A stretch of DNA of 64,000 nucleotides from positions 35,399,840 to 35,463,839 of the forward strand of contig CM049322.1 in assembly GCA_026874595.1 (NCBI GenBank), given 5' to 3'. Numbering within the stretch: the first letter of the stretch is position 1; every line of letters begins with the position of its first letter. This document shows, one piece after another, positions 9,990 to 22,248 of this stretch. This stretch comes from Sipunculus nudus (lineage: Eukaryota > Annelida > Sipuncula > Golfingiida > Sipunculidae). A program made the position numbers and the translations under genes. The notes below the pieces were generated by a model. That model had not been told where the DNA came from. It was given only the letters and a program-made list of their open reading frames with translations, and did not search any database.

Positions 9990-10534
9990 TATTAAACTTG
10001 AAAAAAATATTTATTTTCTGTTCGAGTCTCATTTATGGACCAGTGTGGGTTAGTTGCATTTTTGCGTTTTAACTTCTCAAGTTGCGTGTCCATGATGATA
10101 AAGGGGAGAAATCACATGTAAAGCATGTTGAATTAACACGAATACTAACTTCTTCCCTTTCAAATTAAATAATATGTACCTGCCAAAATATTTCCTTGGA
10201 ACCGTATGCTTATATACTCCTGTTAACTTGTGTTAAAAACAGTGGACCGGGCGCGATCACAGGTCTCAACATAAACACAGCGTGTATCGCACAGCAACAC
10301 GTGTCAATCAGGAGATGCCCTGATTGACTTGGCCCAAAAATGTAAAATATTTCCCGCTGTCTGAAACATCGAGTGTTGCGTCTCACAATCGGACCTCCGG
10401 CAGACACACGTGGACTGTGTTTACCAACACCCAGATCCATAACAAGATTTTAAACAGCCGTATGCGAGGTACTGAGAGTGTGTGCTGGCATGGTTTTGCT
10501 AAAAAAACTTTTGTATAAGGCTAAAAAAATTTTA

Positions 10535-10840
10535 CGTATGGTTCTCAGGCACCGCCCGCATCAGTTTAAACCCCCCGCATCAAAAATTATTTTGATTTTC
10601 AACAGAACTTACCTATTTTGAGCTGCAGCCGCTCGGATATTTCTTTCACGTAGACAAAATCATACAATTTCCTTTGTTATGTAGTGCTTTAGCTTGTTTA
10701 GCAAAATAAATCTGTTATTATCATGATTTCCTTTTTCATTTGACATTTTTATCGAAACATACAAAAAAAAATAAAAATAAAAAAAAAAAAAACCGCCCGC
10801 CCGCATTGATTTATGAAAAAAAGTGCCTGAGAACCATACC
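10535..10840 (+). mobile_element. TIR element (MITE), family M3, copy 1
   Basis: A perfect 16-bp inverted repeat, TATGGTTCTCAGGCAC at 10537-10552 and its complement at 10823-10838, bounds a 306-bp element with C-rich subterminal CCGCCCGCAT and GCGGGCGG-type ends. A related left end lies at 52513. No ORF. Confidence 0.85.
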
Positions 10841-10845
10841 TTTTT

Positions 10846-12743
10846 AGCTCAGCTGACTATAAGTCATCTGAGCTATAGTCGTGGTCCATTGTCCGTCGTC
10901 CGTCCGTCTGTCCGTCCGTCCGTCCGTCCGTCCGTAGATGTGGCACGTTTTGAAACCGTAAGACCTAGGAATCCAAAATTCAGCATAATGTTAGATGTCC
11001 CCAAGATCTCCTACCAAGCCGAAAACTGGGTCTTTGCGACTTCTTTCCTTTGAGAAATTAAGGAAAAACCTCAATTTTTTTATTAAAATCCTATTTTCAC
11101 ACTTCAGGACTGCCTAATATCAAAACCACTCATCTGTTATTCCTCATATTTACCATAAATATTCCTCTATATAGTTCCTATGTACATGCAAGAAATTAAG
11201 TCTGTAAAGTATAAACTCTTTAAGTTATGGGCCCAAACATAATGGACTTTGTAAAAAATCAGGAAAAATAATAACTCACTTAACATGAAAAATTTTGAAA
11301 CTAGAGTCTATTTTCTCAAGTATATAACTATGTTTAATTAAGATTCAATTGTTTACCAAAAATTAGATCTGAATTTTGTACATTTTTTAAGTTATTAGCA
11401 TAAAAAAAATCAGTACCTTAAATTTTGCCCAACTTTGACCATGGCACGTTTTTTTCCTGTAAGCACCATTGATTTAATTTTCACAGCATGTAAACATAAA
11501 TATTTAGTTTGTCTAAATCTGAAATTTGAAAATAAAAGCTTGAAAATTAAGCTAGTTATTGATTTTTTTTTCTGTAGTCACTTGCTTTGATCACAGATGC
11601 AGGGTCACACTCCAGGTCACTGGAAGTCAGCTATGCCAGGGTTTCTGATTTGTTACAGTCACTGGGGGAGATCCCCTGCTGTGACAGGTGTACAGTTATT
11701 CTCATATCACCACCCCAATCACCCCCCCCCCCCCCCCGCAAACCCAACCCACCAAGTGTTGTGCACTAATTGTTATTGTTTTCACTGTATCTCCTTAATT
11801 GGAATGCTGTTTACACTCTGATATGCAAAAACTTTCCTTGAAAAAATAATTCAAGGTGTAATCAAGAAGATGCAATGTTGTGTAATATAGCATTTTTAAA
11901 GAAATCAATTTTCTTTTAAATGATTTTAACAAATATAATTGAACCCATCAGCATGCTTAAATTATTATAAAATATGAAGCACATTATGGATAAATAAAGA
12001 CACAATCAAAAATTGTGAAATCTAAATCAAGTATTATTTTTAGATATTTATTGTTTTGCAGATTTAAAAGATATATTTTTGTGGTAAAAAATAAATAAAC
12101 ATTTGTATGCATGATGTGGTGTTATCTGACAAGATTGAGATTTATGACGATGCAATTGAGAATTATGAATCAACTTTGATATTCAGATATATATGTTAAA
12201 TTGGAAATGTATAGAAATATAAACTTAAATTAGAAAATAATTGATGTGATAAAAAAATTAGGATTTAATACAAACATTTGTTCATTATTTTCCTGCCTCA
12301 GCAGAATTTGAGATCAGGCTTTGTTTGCCCTGTTTTATGTTGTTTATTAGCTCTATTTCAACTGTATACATTTCATAAAAAAATACATATATATTTAATA
12401 ATATATATTATACAAAAAAATAGATTCAATTGAACAAATGTGTAAACTACTGAAATGTCAACAGTTAATCGAAAAACCAACTAATGATCATGGTAATAGT
12501 ACAGATCATTTGTTCACAAACTGCTCACATGCTTTAGTTTCAACATTAGGAAACACATGGTCAGGTCACAGAATATTTTTTGCAACAATTTCTTGCTCAT
12601 CAATACAAACCAATCATATAAACCAACCATGGCCTTTATTACCTCTTCCTCTTACACTTTATCTCCATTTGATATTATTTTAGATTTTTACCTTCAAGGT
12701 TAACGTCAGCTGAGCACAGTGACCCATAGGTCCCTTGTTTTTA
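10846..12743 (+). mobile_element. Family-A repeat, copy 1 (about 1.9 kb)
   Basis: Starts AGCTCAGCTGACT, has a GTCCGTCC microsatellite at 10896-10936, and ends GTCAGCTGAGCACAGTGACC then CCCTTGTTTTT. The same sequence occurs reversed at 46497-48340 and, interrupted, at 53283-57121. Internal landmarks are TTATGGGCCCAAACATAATG, a C run at 11722-11737, and an 81-codon ORF at 12438-12683. It shares end sequences with family B. Confidence 0.85.
12438..12683 (+). pseudogene. Endonuclease-like remnant in family-A repeat, copy 1
   Basis: Open 81 codons beginning MCKLLKCQQLIEKPTNDHGN and containing DHLFTN, then SGHRIFFATI. The pattern Q-L-I-x-x-P-T ... D-H-x-x-T-N ... S-x-H is typical of the C-terminal half of exonuclease-endonuclease-phosphatase domains of retroelements. 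The same reading frame is kept in the two other family-A copies on the minus strand. The catalytic N-terminal half and a reverse transcriptase are absent, so this is a remnant. Confidence 0.5.
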
Positions 12744-12817
12744 TTTTGGCCTAAAGCAAAACTGAACTGATAGTTTGAAAGAATAGGCATAATATTGACC
12801 CTTATTCTGTTCCTTAA

Positions 12818-14443
12818 AGAGCTAAAGATCTTGGTAATTAACTTTTTATTTATTCAGTTTCCAGTGACTTTATAAGGTCCCTACGAATATGTTAGGAAAG
12901 AACTGATGTGAACTTATATATCCATCTTAAAGATTACTTTATAATGAGATTCTTGACTACTGTATAAAGGTTCTGGACTAGCCCCAAACTCTCTGCATGC
13001 TGGTGGCCGGGTTAGTTCAGTCGTTCATCGCTGAATAGGCGTGGGAGCTGCTGCTCTGTTTGCTCGTACGACTTCTCATCTTGACCTCGGTATACCGAGT
13101 GTTGTCCAGCTAACCTGGGGATGCGTCTTGAATACCTTTGCACTCGATTTGGAGTGGCATCTACAATTATGCATCCAAAAACTTCGCTTCGAATTTCTCC
13201 AAACATAACAATATGTGGAGGCCAATAGATGGAAATTAACTTATCTGATCTAATGTCGGCGGTGAAAGAGCTGATGCGACCCTTGGCTTGTTGAAGTCAA
13301 CTTGACCAGCTTGAGCCCCGACTCCATCTTTTCGTTCGTTCTGTTTATATTGAAGACTAAATTACATCTGACTATGTGGACAAAACCAAGGGTTTTCACT
13401 ATGATGGCCCACCCTTTATAAGCGTTCAGATTCAATGCACATAACTAGAGCGAATATGGTGCTTCTGGTTAAAACAATTCCACACGAACGACTTCTGCCC
13501 TTCTCACTCAGTACAAAGAAAAACTTTAAACCATAATCTTCACTCGTGTGGAATGCGTATATGGGCTGATACTATTTGGATAGGAATGTCATATTAATTT
13601 TATAGATAAACCTAATGAATAACAAAATAATATGCCCGTATTCCCCAGAGGAAGTTATCAACGTTTCGCGCCAATGCGTGAAACTTTCGTTGAATTATAT
13701 TAAAACAGAAATGGTTATGTGGGCAAATGTCTAGTCCGTTTATGTGGAGTGTCAAATTTATTCCCGGTATTCTCACAATAACATGAATCAGGTATGTTGT
13801 TTATTGAGATAAAACTATCCAAGCTTTATACATATGCAGCATGTCAGGTTGATATGACACGCCATCCCTGGGATATGTGTACAGACGTACTGATGTCACG
13901 CAACAACGCCCCACTGCAGGTGACGCCACCAGTCTTTGTAAGGCTCCAGTTCCGATGTGACATAAAATATTATTCATCTTAAACTGGTTTAAAATTATCA
14001 TATACTCTAAACATACATAACTTTTTAAAACAGTACCGGTATTTATATATATATGTGTATTTATTTATAAAAAAAGGGGTCCCAATATTGGATACCTTCC
14101 CACGCCAGCGAGTTCCCCCCCCCCCCCATCCTTGAAGATAAATTGACGCCACTGAGTTTTTTTTACCTTTTTGAGTATGTATGATTGAATTAGGTTTCTC
14201 TTGTTCCTTTTCGGCGTGTTCGTCATATATTCAGGTCATTCAGGTCATTAACAGTGAGAACATATTTGTAACGACACGGCTTTGTACTATTCCAGTATTA
14301 TATTATGTTAAGAGATATTCACGTATTTAAACTGAGAACTTTTGCGTAATAAGATAGGATAAGTTAACATTTAATAACCTTCAGTTCCAGGAATTTGATG
14401 TTGACTTGCAATTCATTACATAAAAATAAATAAATACATAAAA
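12818..14443. other. Intergenic, no gene recognised
   Basis: Segment 12960-13780 is richer in CG dinucleotides than its surroundings and looks low-repeat. It has no ORF over 65 codons and no splice-supported exon. A C run lies at about 14107-14117. Confidence 0.6.
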
Positions 14444-14870
14444 CTAGAATACGGGTAGTCGACAAGCGACTACGTGTATCCGCCAAATTCAGAGTGGAAC
14501 GGGTGAAGTGAGGCATGGATTGAGTGGCAAGGGGAAATAGAGTGAAGTGTTGCATATTAGCATGGATGTCTGCAGCCGAAATGTGTATGTAGGTTGTGCC
14601 ACCTACCACAAAATCCAGAAAGCTGTCCGAATTGTATACATATGCAAAATTTAAGGCGGATAAGTCAAACCACTACATGTATAAACCAAACATGTATATG
14701 AGTGATTTTAGCCCGTGGCAGACAAACAGACGGATGCTATGCTAAAATTGTTGCAGGTGGCGCCACCAGTTATGCGTATGATAAAGAGCTATGTGAGATC
14801 TATACACATGCAAAATTTTGGCCCAATCGGTTTCACATATTTTCTGGTGTGTGGCAAGAGAAGTACATGT
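14444..14870 (+). mobile_element. HINE/Helitron-like element, truncated copy
   Basis: Starts CTAGAATACGGGTAGTCG with the hairpin GTAGTCG-ACAAG-CGACTAC and then TGTATCCGCCAAA, as at 54607. It contains one diverged core unit with GGTGGCGCCACC near 14756-14767. The opposite end (GGCGGATA) was not found, so the copy is truncated or decayed; the right boundary is approximate. Confidence 0.65.
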
Positions 14871-16100
14871 ACTAGTTATTCTACAACTTCTATTCCTGAT
14901 ATTATTTAGCTGTGTCTTAAACTTATAAGATATATTTGTCAACCAGCACCCCAGTGCATAATTAGGACACTGGAAATTACTGAATTATAAAACATGGTAA
15001 AAATGGTTTGGTAAATATTTAGCTCTCTTAGATAATACAGGTAATATGATCTTTTGTTTGTTTCTTGGATTGATTCAACACGTTCTTTCCAATTCTGCTT
15101 TCTGTCAATAGTACATCCTAAGATTTATAATTTTATATTTATAATAGCTTACAAGAACTGGGGCCTGTTTAGTCAAAATGAGATACCCGAGATTTTTCTT
15201 CTTCTTAATTTATAGATACAGATTGCATGAAGCTTATAAACCCACCAAAGTGCACGTGTAGACTGTTGACTGAAATGTACTGTCAGATATATTAAACATA
15301 TTAGCCACACTAAGTGGCCAGTTCTGGCTACACATAAACCGTTGTTCAAATTAATTCTTTGAAAGTGGATTCCATCCTTACAACTGTCTATAATCTAGCC
15401 AGGTTTCTGTTTACAAGGATTATGATAAATGCTGATATCATAAATTGAATAATATCATTGAAATTTAAAAGAGCAAGTAGATTAGTATAATTGTTCGAAA
15501 CTTAAACCCCCCCCCCCCCCCCCCCCCCCGGGGACTGAAACTAGTTTTCCCCGAAGACGAGCGCCTCCTATCGGAGAAGCTGAATGTTATTGTTTTACTC
15601 GAGTCTATTATTTCACCAGGTAACATACCTGGCAAAAGACTCTTCGTTAAAATATTTTAAAATTTAGTTTTTATACAAAATTAAATTCTGATTGTTTGTT
15701 GAAAGGAACCTTAAAATTCTAATCTAACAAGAAACAGGATTGAAAAAAAAGGTTTTGAAATATTATGATGCAGTTAAATATTAGCCCTCCAAAAAGTGGC
15801 TAGTTCTTTCTAAGTGCTTAAAATAACGCACATTTTTAGATATAAATTTTAGATATTATTACATTATATCATGTAAAATGACTAAAACTTCCATCATTAC
15901 TTATAACTTTAAAAAGGGTATGAATTTAAAACGACTTTTGGATTAATGGCAAAAATATGTAATTTTGCTACCTTTAGTCGTGATACATGTTCAGTATATA
16001 AGTCAAGAGTTCAAAAGATTATGAAAATCAGAGAAACATAAAATTTGGTTCTCTGGGCCGCCTATAAAATTCACCAAATACCATGGCCATTAATTTGTTG
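14871..16100. other. Intergenic, no gene recognised
   Basis: AT-rich sequence with a long C homopolymer at 15507-15529. No repeat family or coding exon could be supported. Confidence 0.6.
15507..15529 (+). repeat. Poly-C tract
   Basis: 23 consecutive C followed by GGGGA. The complement is a G run able to form G-quadruplexes; length may be unreliable in sequencing. Confidence 0.9.
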
Positions 16101-17300
16101 CTTCTTTTTTCACGTCAAGAGAATTTCACAATTTTTCACTCAGTGGATAGTCACAACCCACTGTCTCGCCGTCCCAAGTGATCACATGTTTTACTAATGA
16201 ATAGAAACTCAGACAATGCTTAATGGTTTGTGCAGGAAGACATGTCGTAATTAACCCTAGCAGGTTCCGACCACGGTCACAGTTGCAAGAGAACAACACC
16301 CTGTTTGAGAGTGGGAAACGTTGGCGTTTTTCTACAAGCTGACGCGTCCACGCCCACACAGACGCAACAATCTCTGTCTGTGGGAGTTACTGTGTGGTTT
16401 TCGCGTAAAAAATAAACAAAACTAATTAATAAAAGAAGAACCTACAATGAGTTCAATTCTGTTAGATGCTATTTCGTCTTCAGGCTAAATACTTCATTTA
16501 TAATTTCATATCTAGCACGTTTCAAATGAAACTTGATATAGATTCTACTTGTGATGGTTTAGGGCCAAAGTTAAAGATTCTAGACCAGGAACGGGTAAAC
16601 TCCCGGACCGCCACGGCCATTTTTGTCGGTGAAAGATTAGGTAATATAAGATAAGATATATATCATTAATCCCTCGCCTGGAAATTACATTTTGCTCGCA
16701 CGTTAATAAAAGGGAAAACTGTGATCATCGTCACTTTAAGTTAGCGCGTTTTTCGGCACTGGAAGCTCATCGGGTGATTAATATGAAAACTGAAAAGTAA
16801 TGGGTCACTACCAACAGAATTCGACGAGACAGAACAATAAATCTTTGTGCTGTAGAAGGGGTTTAAATCTCGAGGCAAATTAGTTTTTGTAGTATTGTAA
16901 CCTGTTATTTTCTATAAACAAAAGGTGCTTGTTGCTTTTTGTGACGTACTTTTTCTTGTGCCACGTGACAGCACGCAGACTTTAATTTCACAGCTATTAA
17001 CCAACCTTTTTCTTTTCAATTTATGCATGTGATTTCTGGCTTACTCTGAGTACATATCAGAGATCTTTTACGGTTAATATCATAATAAAATATAAGTTAT
17101 TTTTATAATGTCAAAATTTCATAAGGATTTAACCTTACCCTGTCCCATGAATCGGGATATTCAGGTATAAAAGACGGGCCATATTTATTTAATAAATCAT
17201 ATAAATCATTATCAAATATAACCATGCCGTCCGCTGTGTGGAATAAACGTTGGACGCTTTTAACCTTGTAGTAAAATCATTTATGAACGTTATTGTGAGT
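16101..17300. other. CpG-retaining intergenic segment, possible regulatory region
   Basis: Less AT-rich and CG-containing than neighbours. It includes GTGACGTAC (CRE-like, about 16940) and CCACGTGACA (E-box, about 16961). A 77-codon minus-strand ORF at 16126-16359 has no recognisable domain or supporting splice sites. Confidence 0.3.
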
Positions 17301-19559
17301 CATCGCTCGAGGCTTTGATCGAATCCTTCGAAAATTTAAAGACAGTTTCAACAAGTTGTCTCATTCTCCATACAACCTTGTTTATAAAAGTTACTGACTT
17401 TACCAACAGATGGCGTGCTTGCCGGTATAGCAGCCTTCAAATGATGGCCAGTCTTGGGGAATATCGATTTCATTTCGCTGAAAGGGGGGGGGGGGGGGGG
17501 GGGGTGACCTTACAAATGGAGAAACATTCTATATCAAAATATACTAAAAGTGCTGGTTTTCAAGAGTGCGTTAATATAACTAGGATGCCAGTAACCAAAT
17601 TTAAGGATATTAACCGACTTATCCCTGACTCTCAGTTGGTTTTCAGAGATAAACCTACACGTCATTTTCATATTGTCTTAAAAACATCATTTTTATTCAA
17701 ATCCAACCAAATCCTTTATAAGAAAAAAAAAAAAAAATACTGAACAAAAAAATCATGCATCATATCAAGTTTTTCAGTATGAAAATATGAATGATACGTT
17801 TTTTAAATGCATAAAGTTAAATACAGGGGCAATGATGTTCTGCATGCCTAAAATCTTGCAAGAAGTGGTGAAATAAAGCGCTACAGGGGCAAAGGGGAGG
17901 CATTTGAATAGGGGGGGGGGGGGGGAGGGTTTATTTAAAATTTGTTTTAATTGTACCAAATTTTCTAAAGCACTCCTATAAACTGAATGTTATAAATTGG
18001 CCAATCAATTAATGCTGGTAGTAAATGTTATTTATCTATGCTCTGTATCATTCATTAACCTAGATTTTTATACATAATTTAAAAGGAAACCAAGATGAAA
18101 TCTGCAAACATATTGCAGAAATGCCAAACCCTTTCAACCTGATAATCATCAGTGATTGCAATAGCCATACAAAAAATCCCCTATTTCCTGACTCCCTTAC
18201 TTTTCTCAGAATTCCCTGATTTTTGTTAAATTCCCTGACATTGAAAAAAAAATCCTGACAACTGGCAACCCTGATAATGAAATCTCTTCAAAATGTTTGA
18301 TAAATTTCTAAAATTTGTTATCTGAAACGAGAGACAAAAGAATGTTGAACTCTGTTAACTCCCAAAGCTCCGGTCCAATCCATTAATCTGCAAACAGATC
18401 TGGTCCTAATTATAAATGTCTCATCATAGGTATCCGACTGTTTTGGATTGTGAGTACTATCAGTCTAACTTATAGCCGATTCATGAGATTTGACTGTGGG
18501 CAGTTATTCAAAATATGGTCAGCAATGGACACATTTTGCCTCCTTTTTCCCTTTGGCAGGATTCATAAAGCTGTAAGCATATTTCAAAGATTTTTCATAG
18601 TTTTATACATTTCATTGACCTGTATGTTTGATCTGTATGATTGTATGCATTTGTTATTACCGAATATAATTTTTATATGGTTTATAGCAGGATTTTAAAT
18701 GTCTACATTCTTAGATGAGCAGCCTTATTTGGTGTATGATTATAATATGTATAATCAAATATTACAGAAGAGAATATATGATTAACAGACAAAACTCCAA
18801 CAATCGAGTCCCACAGCCACTTAATCAACTGCTGCCTACACTTACAGTTAATGGCATATTTTTAAGAGCAAAAGCCAACCACATGAAGAGACGAACTTAT
18901 ATATTATAATTAACATGACGCAAATGCATTTTTGTCATATGGTAAAATATGCTGCTGCAAAACTGCAGGAACTGTAGAGGTAAGTAAACATTCATAATAA
19001 TAGCAGGCCAAGACCAACTGACAGAGATGTGCCTGCATGTGCGAGTCCGTCAGGGGTTTCTTAGACTGTAAGCGCTTTATTAGCTACACTTCTGTCAGTC
19101 ACAGAAGGGTGTGGTGTGGTCTGCCCGATCATTACACACTGCCTGTGCAAGTACACAGCCTCCTCGGACGTGTGTTGTTCTGGTAATTAATTTATAAAGT
19201 TTATGTTGACAAAGCATAATGTCACCGGATTTACCTTTGCACAAGTATATCGGAAAGTAATTGACCTAATAGTACCCCCATTTCCCACAAAAACGATAAT
19301 TTTAGGGTTACAAACGATTATGCCACCTTAAATACAGACTTGAATAATTGAGGCCAGCAAGGCGAAATTAGCGATTTCGGTAATTGTCAACTCCTTGATA
19401 AGTGTGAGTACTGTACAGTGCTAATAGGGTATTTTGGATATAAAATACATGCAGGGTTCCTTAAAATCATAATTACATAAATTTACATGTTCCTGGGCCC
19501 TCAGGTATGCCCCACAGAGAAACAGAGAATAACAAAACACGTTTTCATCACTGTTGTAT
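17301..19559. other. Intergenic between the two convergent genes
   Basis: Contains a G run at 17484-17504 and another at about 17911-17925. The open stretch across the first G run depends on homopolymer length and is not accepted as a gene. Segment 18990-19180 is relatively GC-rich with no exon. Confidence 0.6.
17484..17504 (+). repeat. Poly-G tract
   Basis: 21 consecutive G in otherwise mixed sequence. Confidence 0.9.
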
Positions 19560-19565
19560 TTTATT
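19560..19565 (-). promoter_or_regulatory. Candidate poly(A) signal of SELENOS
   Basis: AATAAA on the minus strand about 0.9 kb past the SECIS. An ATTAAA variant around 20195 is an alternative. Confidence 0.35.
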
Positions 19566-19870
19566 ATAAATCCTTCCATAGGCAATATACAGCAAAACTG
19601 TACGTGAATCATAGTGTCATTACTGGGAAAAGATACCGTGGCTATTTGTCATCAATAAAAAGTTGATAAACTTAAACCGAAAAAATTAGGTCAGATTTGC
19701 TTTAAACTCATATAACGTTTACATGTGCTCCTTTACATTTAGCCCTTTTAGTACATGAACCAATATTGGCTTAATGGTCATACAAATTGCATATTGACTG
19801 GTATAAGTGACAAATGTATATTTACAAGTGTGAATGATAAATATCAGTTCACCAGTCAACACTACTAAAC

Positions 19871-19872
<2 letters not shown>

Positions 19873-19949
<77 letters not shown>
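19873..19949 (+). repeat. (TA)n microsatellite
   Basis: Nearly 40 TA units without interruption. Confidence 0.95.
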
Positions 19950-19953
<4 letters not shown>

Positions 19954-20089
19954 GCAGTATAATCTCCCACCTTAGTTTAGCAACCACCTGATAGTAAAGA
20001 CCTCTTTCATGGTCTTTTTTGTTCCTTATATCAGACCACACTTAGATGACTTAGGTCCTGTCAGTGATCGTAACTTTGGGGTTTTCATT

Positions 20090-20098
20090 CTATATATA

Positions 20099-20138
<40 letters not shown>
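20090..20138 (+). repeat. (TA)n microsatellite
   Basis: TA run broken once (ATAATTATA). The 140 bp between this and the array at 19873-19949 starts GCAGTATAATCTCCC and looks like a decayed MITE inserted in a TA array. Confidence 0.9.
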
Positions 20139-20140
<2 letters not shown>

Positions 20141-20487
20141 AAATTATTGACACACTGACCATTGGTAATGCCTTCCTGTTTCAAATATTTAAATAAGTTT
20201 AATATCCTACCGGGATCATCTGCTCAGTCAAACTGTTACAAAGTACAGCTCTTGAATGTTTCTCACTACATTAAACTTTCACATATGTAATAACACACAC
20301 ATAGATAATCTCCTTGTCCCGGCTGCCCCACACCGCTTCTCAATACAAATCAAATCCAATTTTTACATCTTAATCATTCTACATTATCCTCATTACAAAT
20401 TCATTTTATGCATATAATTATACTACATGACAGTACAACCATCAAAAACATAATAGTTTTCATACTCGTCACAAGGTGGCAGCACAC

Positions 20488-20535
20488 ATCAGTCAGCTCC
20501 ACTGGCGCTGTGGCCATTTTCAGAGCTAACATCAT
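20488..20535 (-). promoter_or_regulatory. SELENOS: SECIS element (type II-like), SELENOS 3' UTR
   Basis: On the minus strand the order is ATGAT, stem GTTAGCTCTG, AAAA, small stem-loop TGGC-CACAGC-GCCA, the stem's complement TGGAGCTGAC, then TGAT. The TGAT/TGAT pair gives the non-canonical G.A/A.G quartet. Eleven bases separate ATGA from the unpaired A run, within the SECIS rule. The extra mini-helix fits form 2. The element lies about 0.72 kb after the Sec codon. Helix I below the quartet is weak by eye. Confidence 0.8.
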
Positions 20536-21010
20536 AAAGAGCATTCAGTACCCCTATGCCTGGTTCATATACATATATAACATATGTATACTCACGAGGC
20601 TATCACATTATGAAGTTAAATGAATGTACATGACAACTACTACTATACAAATATATCTGTTAAATAAATATCCCAATCACTGAATAGTTGCCTGTAAATC
20701 TTCATTAAAATTCAAAATGTGACTTTGTGCACTGCAGCTCAACTGCTCACTGGGGACAAACCCCCTTCAATAGAAATGGAATCTACCAGTTCATATTTGA
20801 ACATATGGACCTAGGAGATTTCATAGTAGATGAAGGGGTGATAGGCCTGGTGTGTTTATTACCCTCAGTTCCTCTACCAAATATCAATCAATGGCAAGAG
20901 AAGAATATTTAAATTGGAGTAGACTTAATGATATAAACTCAGTTTTTTTTAGTTTTTTTGTGACCATGCATAATGCACAGATAAATTTAAAACCATGGTG
21001 CTACTAACAT

Positions 21011-21013
<3 letters not shown>

Positions 21014-21054
<41 letters not shown>

Positions 21055-21073
21055 ATATATATATATATATATA
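21014..21073 (+). repeat. (TA)n microsatellite in SELENOS 3' UTR
   Basis: TA run interrupted by one GTT, between the SELENOS stop and the SECIS candidate. Confidence 0.95.
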
Positions 21074-21253
21074 ATTATTATTTAATTAATTTTATCAAAC
21101 TTAAAATGAACTTGAATGGTTCATAAATAATGCTGCATTCATATCCACAAAAACAAAAGTCAAAGAATTATTTTTTTAAATTTTAAATTTTTTGTTTAGG
21201 TTCTGTCACATTGGCATTAGGAACAGAGGGAAACTAAGAGACACACCAGAAAA

Positions 21254-21336
21254 TTAACCTCATCCCCCTCCAGCAGCGCCACCGCGACGTGAAGGCCTGT
21301 AACCACCACCTCCTCCTCCAATTAACGGGTTGTAAT
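21254..21336 (-). CDS. SELENOS: SELENOS terminal coding exon with Sec TGA
   Basis: Minus-strand acceptor CTCGTTTCAG|ATTAC (AG at 21338-21337). With the leftover G of the previous exon the first codon is GAT (Asp), then YNPLI, six Gly, YRPSRRGGAAGGG, TGA, GGT (Gly) and TAA at 21256-21254. The last codons are exactly the GG-U-G-stop ending known for this family. On a conventional reading it would stop at TGA and lose two residues. Confidence 0.92.
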
Positions 21337-22174
21337 CTGAAACGAGATGAAAATCAAAACATTTGACATAATAAAGCACCACGGATTGGATTTTGCGATT
21401 CTAATTATTGGTCCATACACATCATGAATTGGACTTTTGTTAACGAAAAAGTAAATATCAGCTCTCAGTTGAGCTGCCATCTGGATTTAATGGAGAAAGA
21501 TACAAAAAGTCATGAGGAAAAAAGAATGCAATCATCTGAAAAGAAATGTGGAAAAATGAATGAATATACGAGTAACCACGTGAAAAAGGTTCATGTATGT
21601 GATGCTTTATGACAAACTTCATAAAAGATAGTTGTATTTATGTTAGGAGTTATTCCCCACAAGTCCGCAGTATATTGCAGACCACATTTCATCACTCAGT
21701 CTGTGTATTTATCTTAAATTTCCTTTCTCTGATTTGACTCTGTCTTTCAACAATGTAGGCTTTTATTTATTATACATTTATAACAAAAAATATGATATCT
21801 AACACAGCAGTAATAAAAGACAACCCACACTAAGTCTAATGAAACCTGTCACTTCATAAATTTTATCACTAATCAGTGAGAAATAATTTCTCATGATAAA
21901 ATGGAGGCTACAGTCCGAAAAAAAATCTATAAAACTAATCTATCTGCAAGCATCACTGAGTTCTGGACTTGTATATCTGTGAAGTGTCTCAAATAAAAAT
22001 ATTGATGAGAATGACTGGAGAAAATTTCATGATAAAAAGTATTAACACCTTAAAAGTTTTAAACTAATGACCCATTGGTCATGATGCTCAGGTGTCAACG
22101 AAGGCCCATAATATTATGGTTTGCAATACACAATTTTAAGTCAAATATTTGAAAAACTTGTTTGCTAATTTTGT

Positions 22175-22248
<74 letters not shown>

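Larger units (their letters stand above)
7815..10005 (+). other. Probable 3' UTR of Bcl-3-like gene
   Basis: Non-coding sequence after the TAG. Candidate poly(A) signals are AATAAA at 8372-8377 and 9984-9989; the second is followed at once by an A-rich stretch, so the UTR may be about 2.2 kb. Inside lie two MITEs (8108-8213, 8762-8939), a MITE-like end at 9579, and five TA arrays. The true 3' end needs transcript data. Confidence 0.5.
10519..12752 (+). mobile_element. Nested insertion within the MITE, flanked by TAA
   Basis: Compared with the paralogue at 26931-26936 (GTATAAAGC), copy 1 reads GTATAA, then 2.2 kb, then TAAAGC, so TAA appears on both sides. The insert runs GGCTAAAAAAATT to ATTTTGGCC. 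Inside are a TIR element (10535-10840) and the long family-A repeat (10846-12743). A 3-bp TAA duplication with GGC ends would suit PIF/Harbinger, but this is inference. Confidence 0.6.
10099..12817 (+). mobile_element. MITE family M2, copy 1, split by a nested insertion
   Basis: Segments 10099-10518 and 12753-12817 together match the uninterrupted copy at 26501-26998. Shared words include ATATGTACCTG, GCAATGCCCTGA-like text, TGGACTGTGTTTACCAACAC and TATGCGAGG, then AAAGCAAAACTGAACTGATA after the break. Ends resemble TTAAAGGGG and its complement. No coding capacity. Confidence 0.7.
19560..21253 (-). other. SELENOS: Probable 3' UTR of SELENOS
   Basis: Non-coding sequence after the TAA on the minus strand. 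It holds the SECIS candidate and TA arrays at 21014-21073, 20090-20138 and 19873-19949. The best canonical poly(A) signal beyond the SECIS is AATAAA, minus strand, at 19565-19560; an ATTAAA lies nearer 20195. UTR length is uncertain. Confidence 0.5.

Noticed and set aside
13005-13080. tRNA-like GGGTTAGTTCAGTCG
   Set aside because: Box-A-like start but no box B at the right distance and no stems.
16126-16359. 77-codon minus-strand ORF as an exon
   Set aside because: No recognisable domain, no convincing splice sites in phase, and no neighbouring exons.
17315-17743. 142-codon ORF
   Set aside because: Crosses a 21-base G run of uncertain length, has a Gly run as artefact and no recognisable domain.
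21260-21262. TGA as an ordinary stop codon of the terminal exon
   Set aside because: The following GGT TAA reproduces the family ending and a SECIS-like element lies downstream on the same strand.
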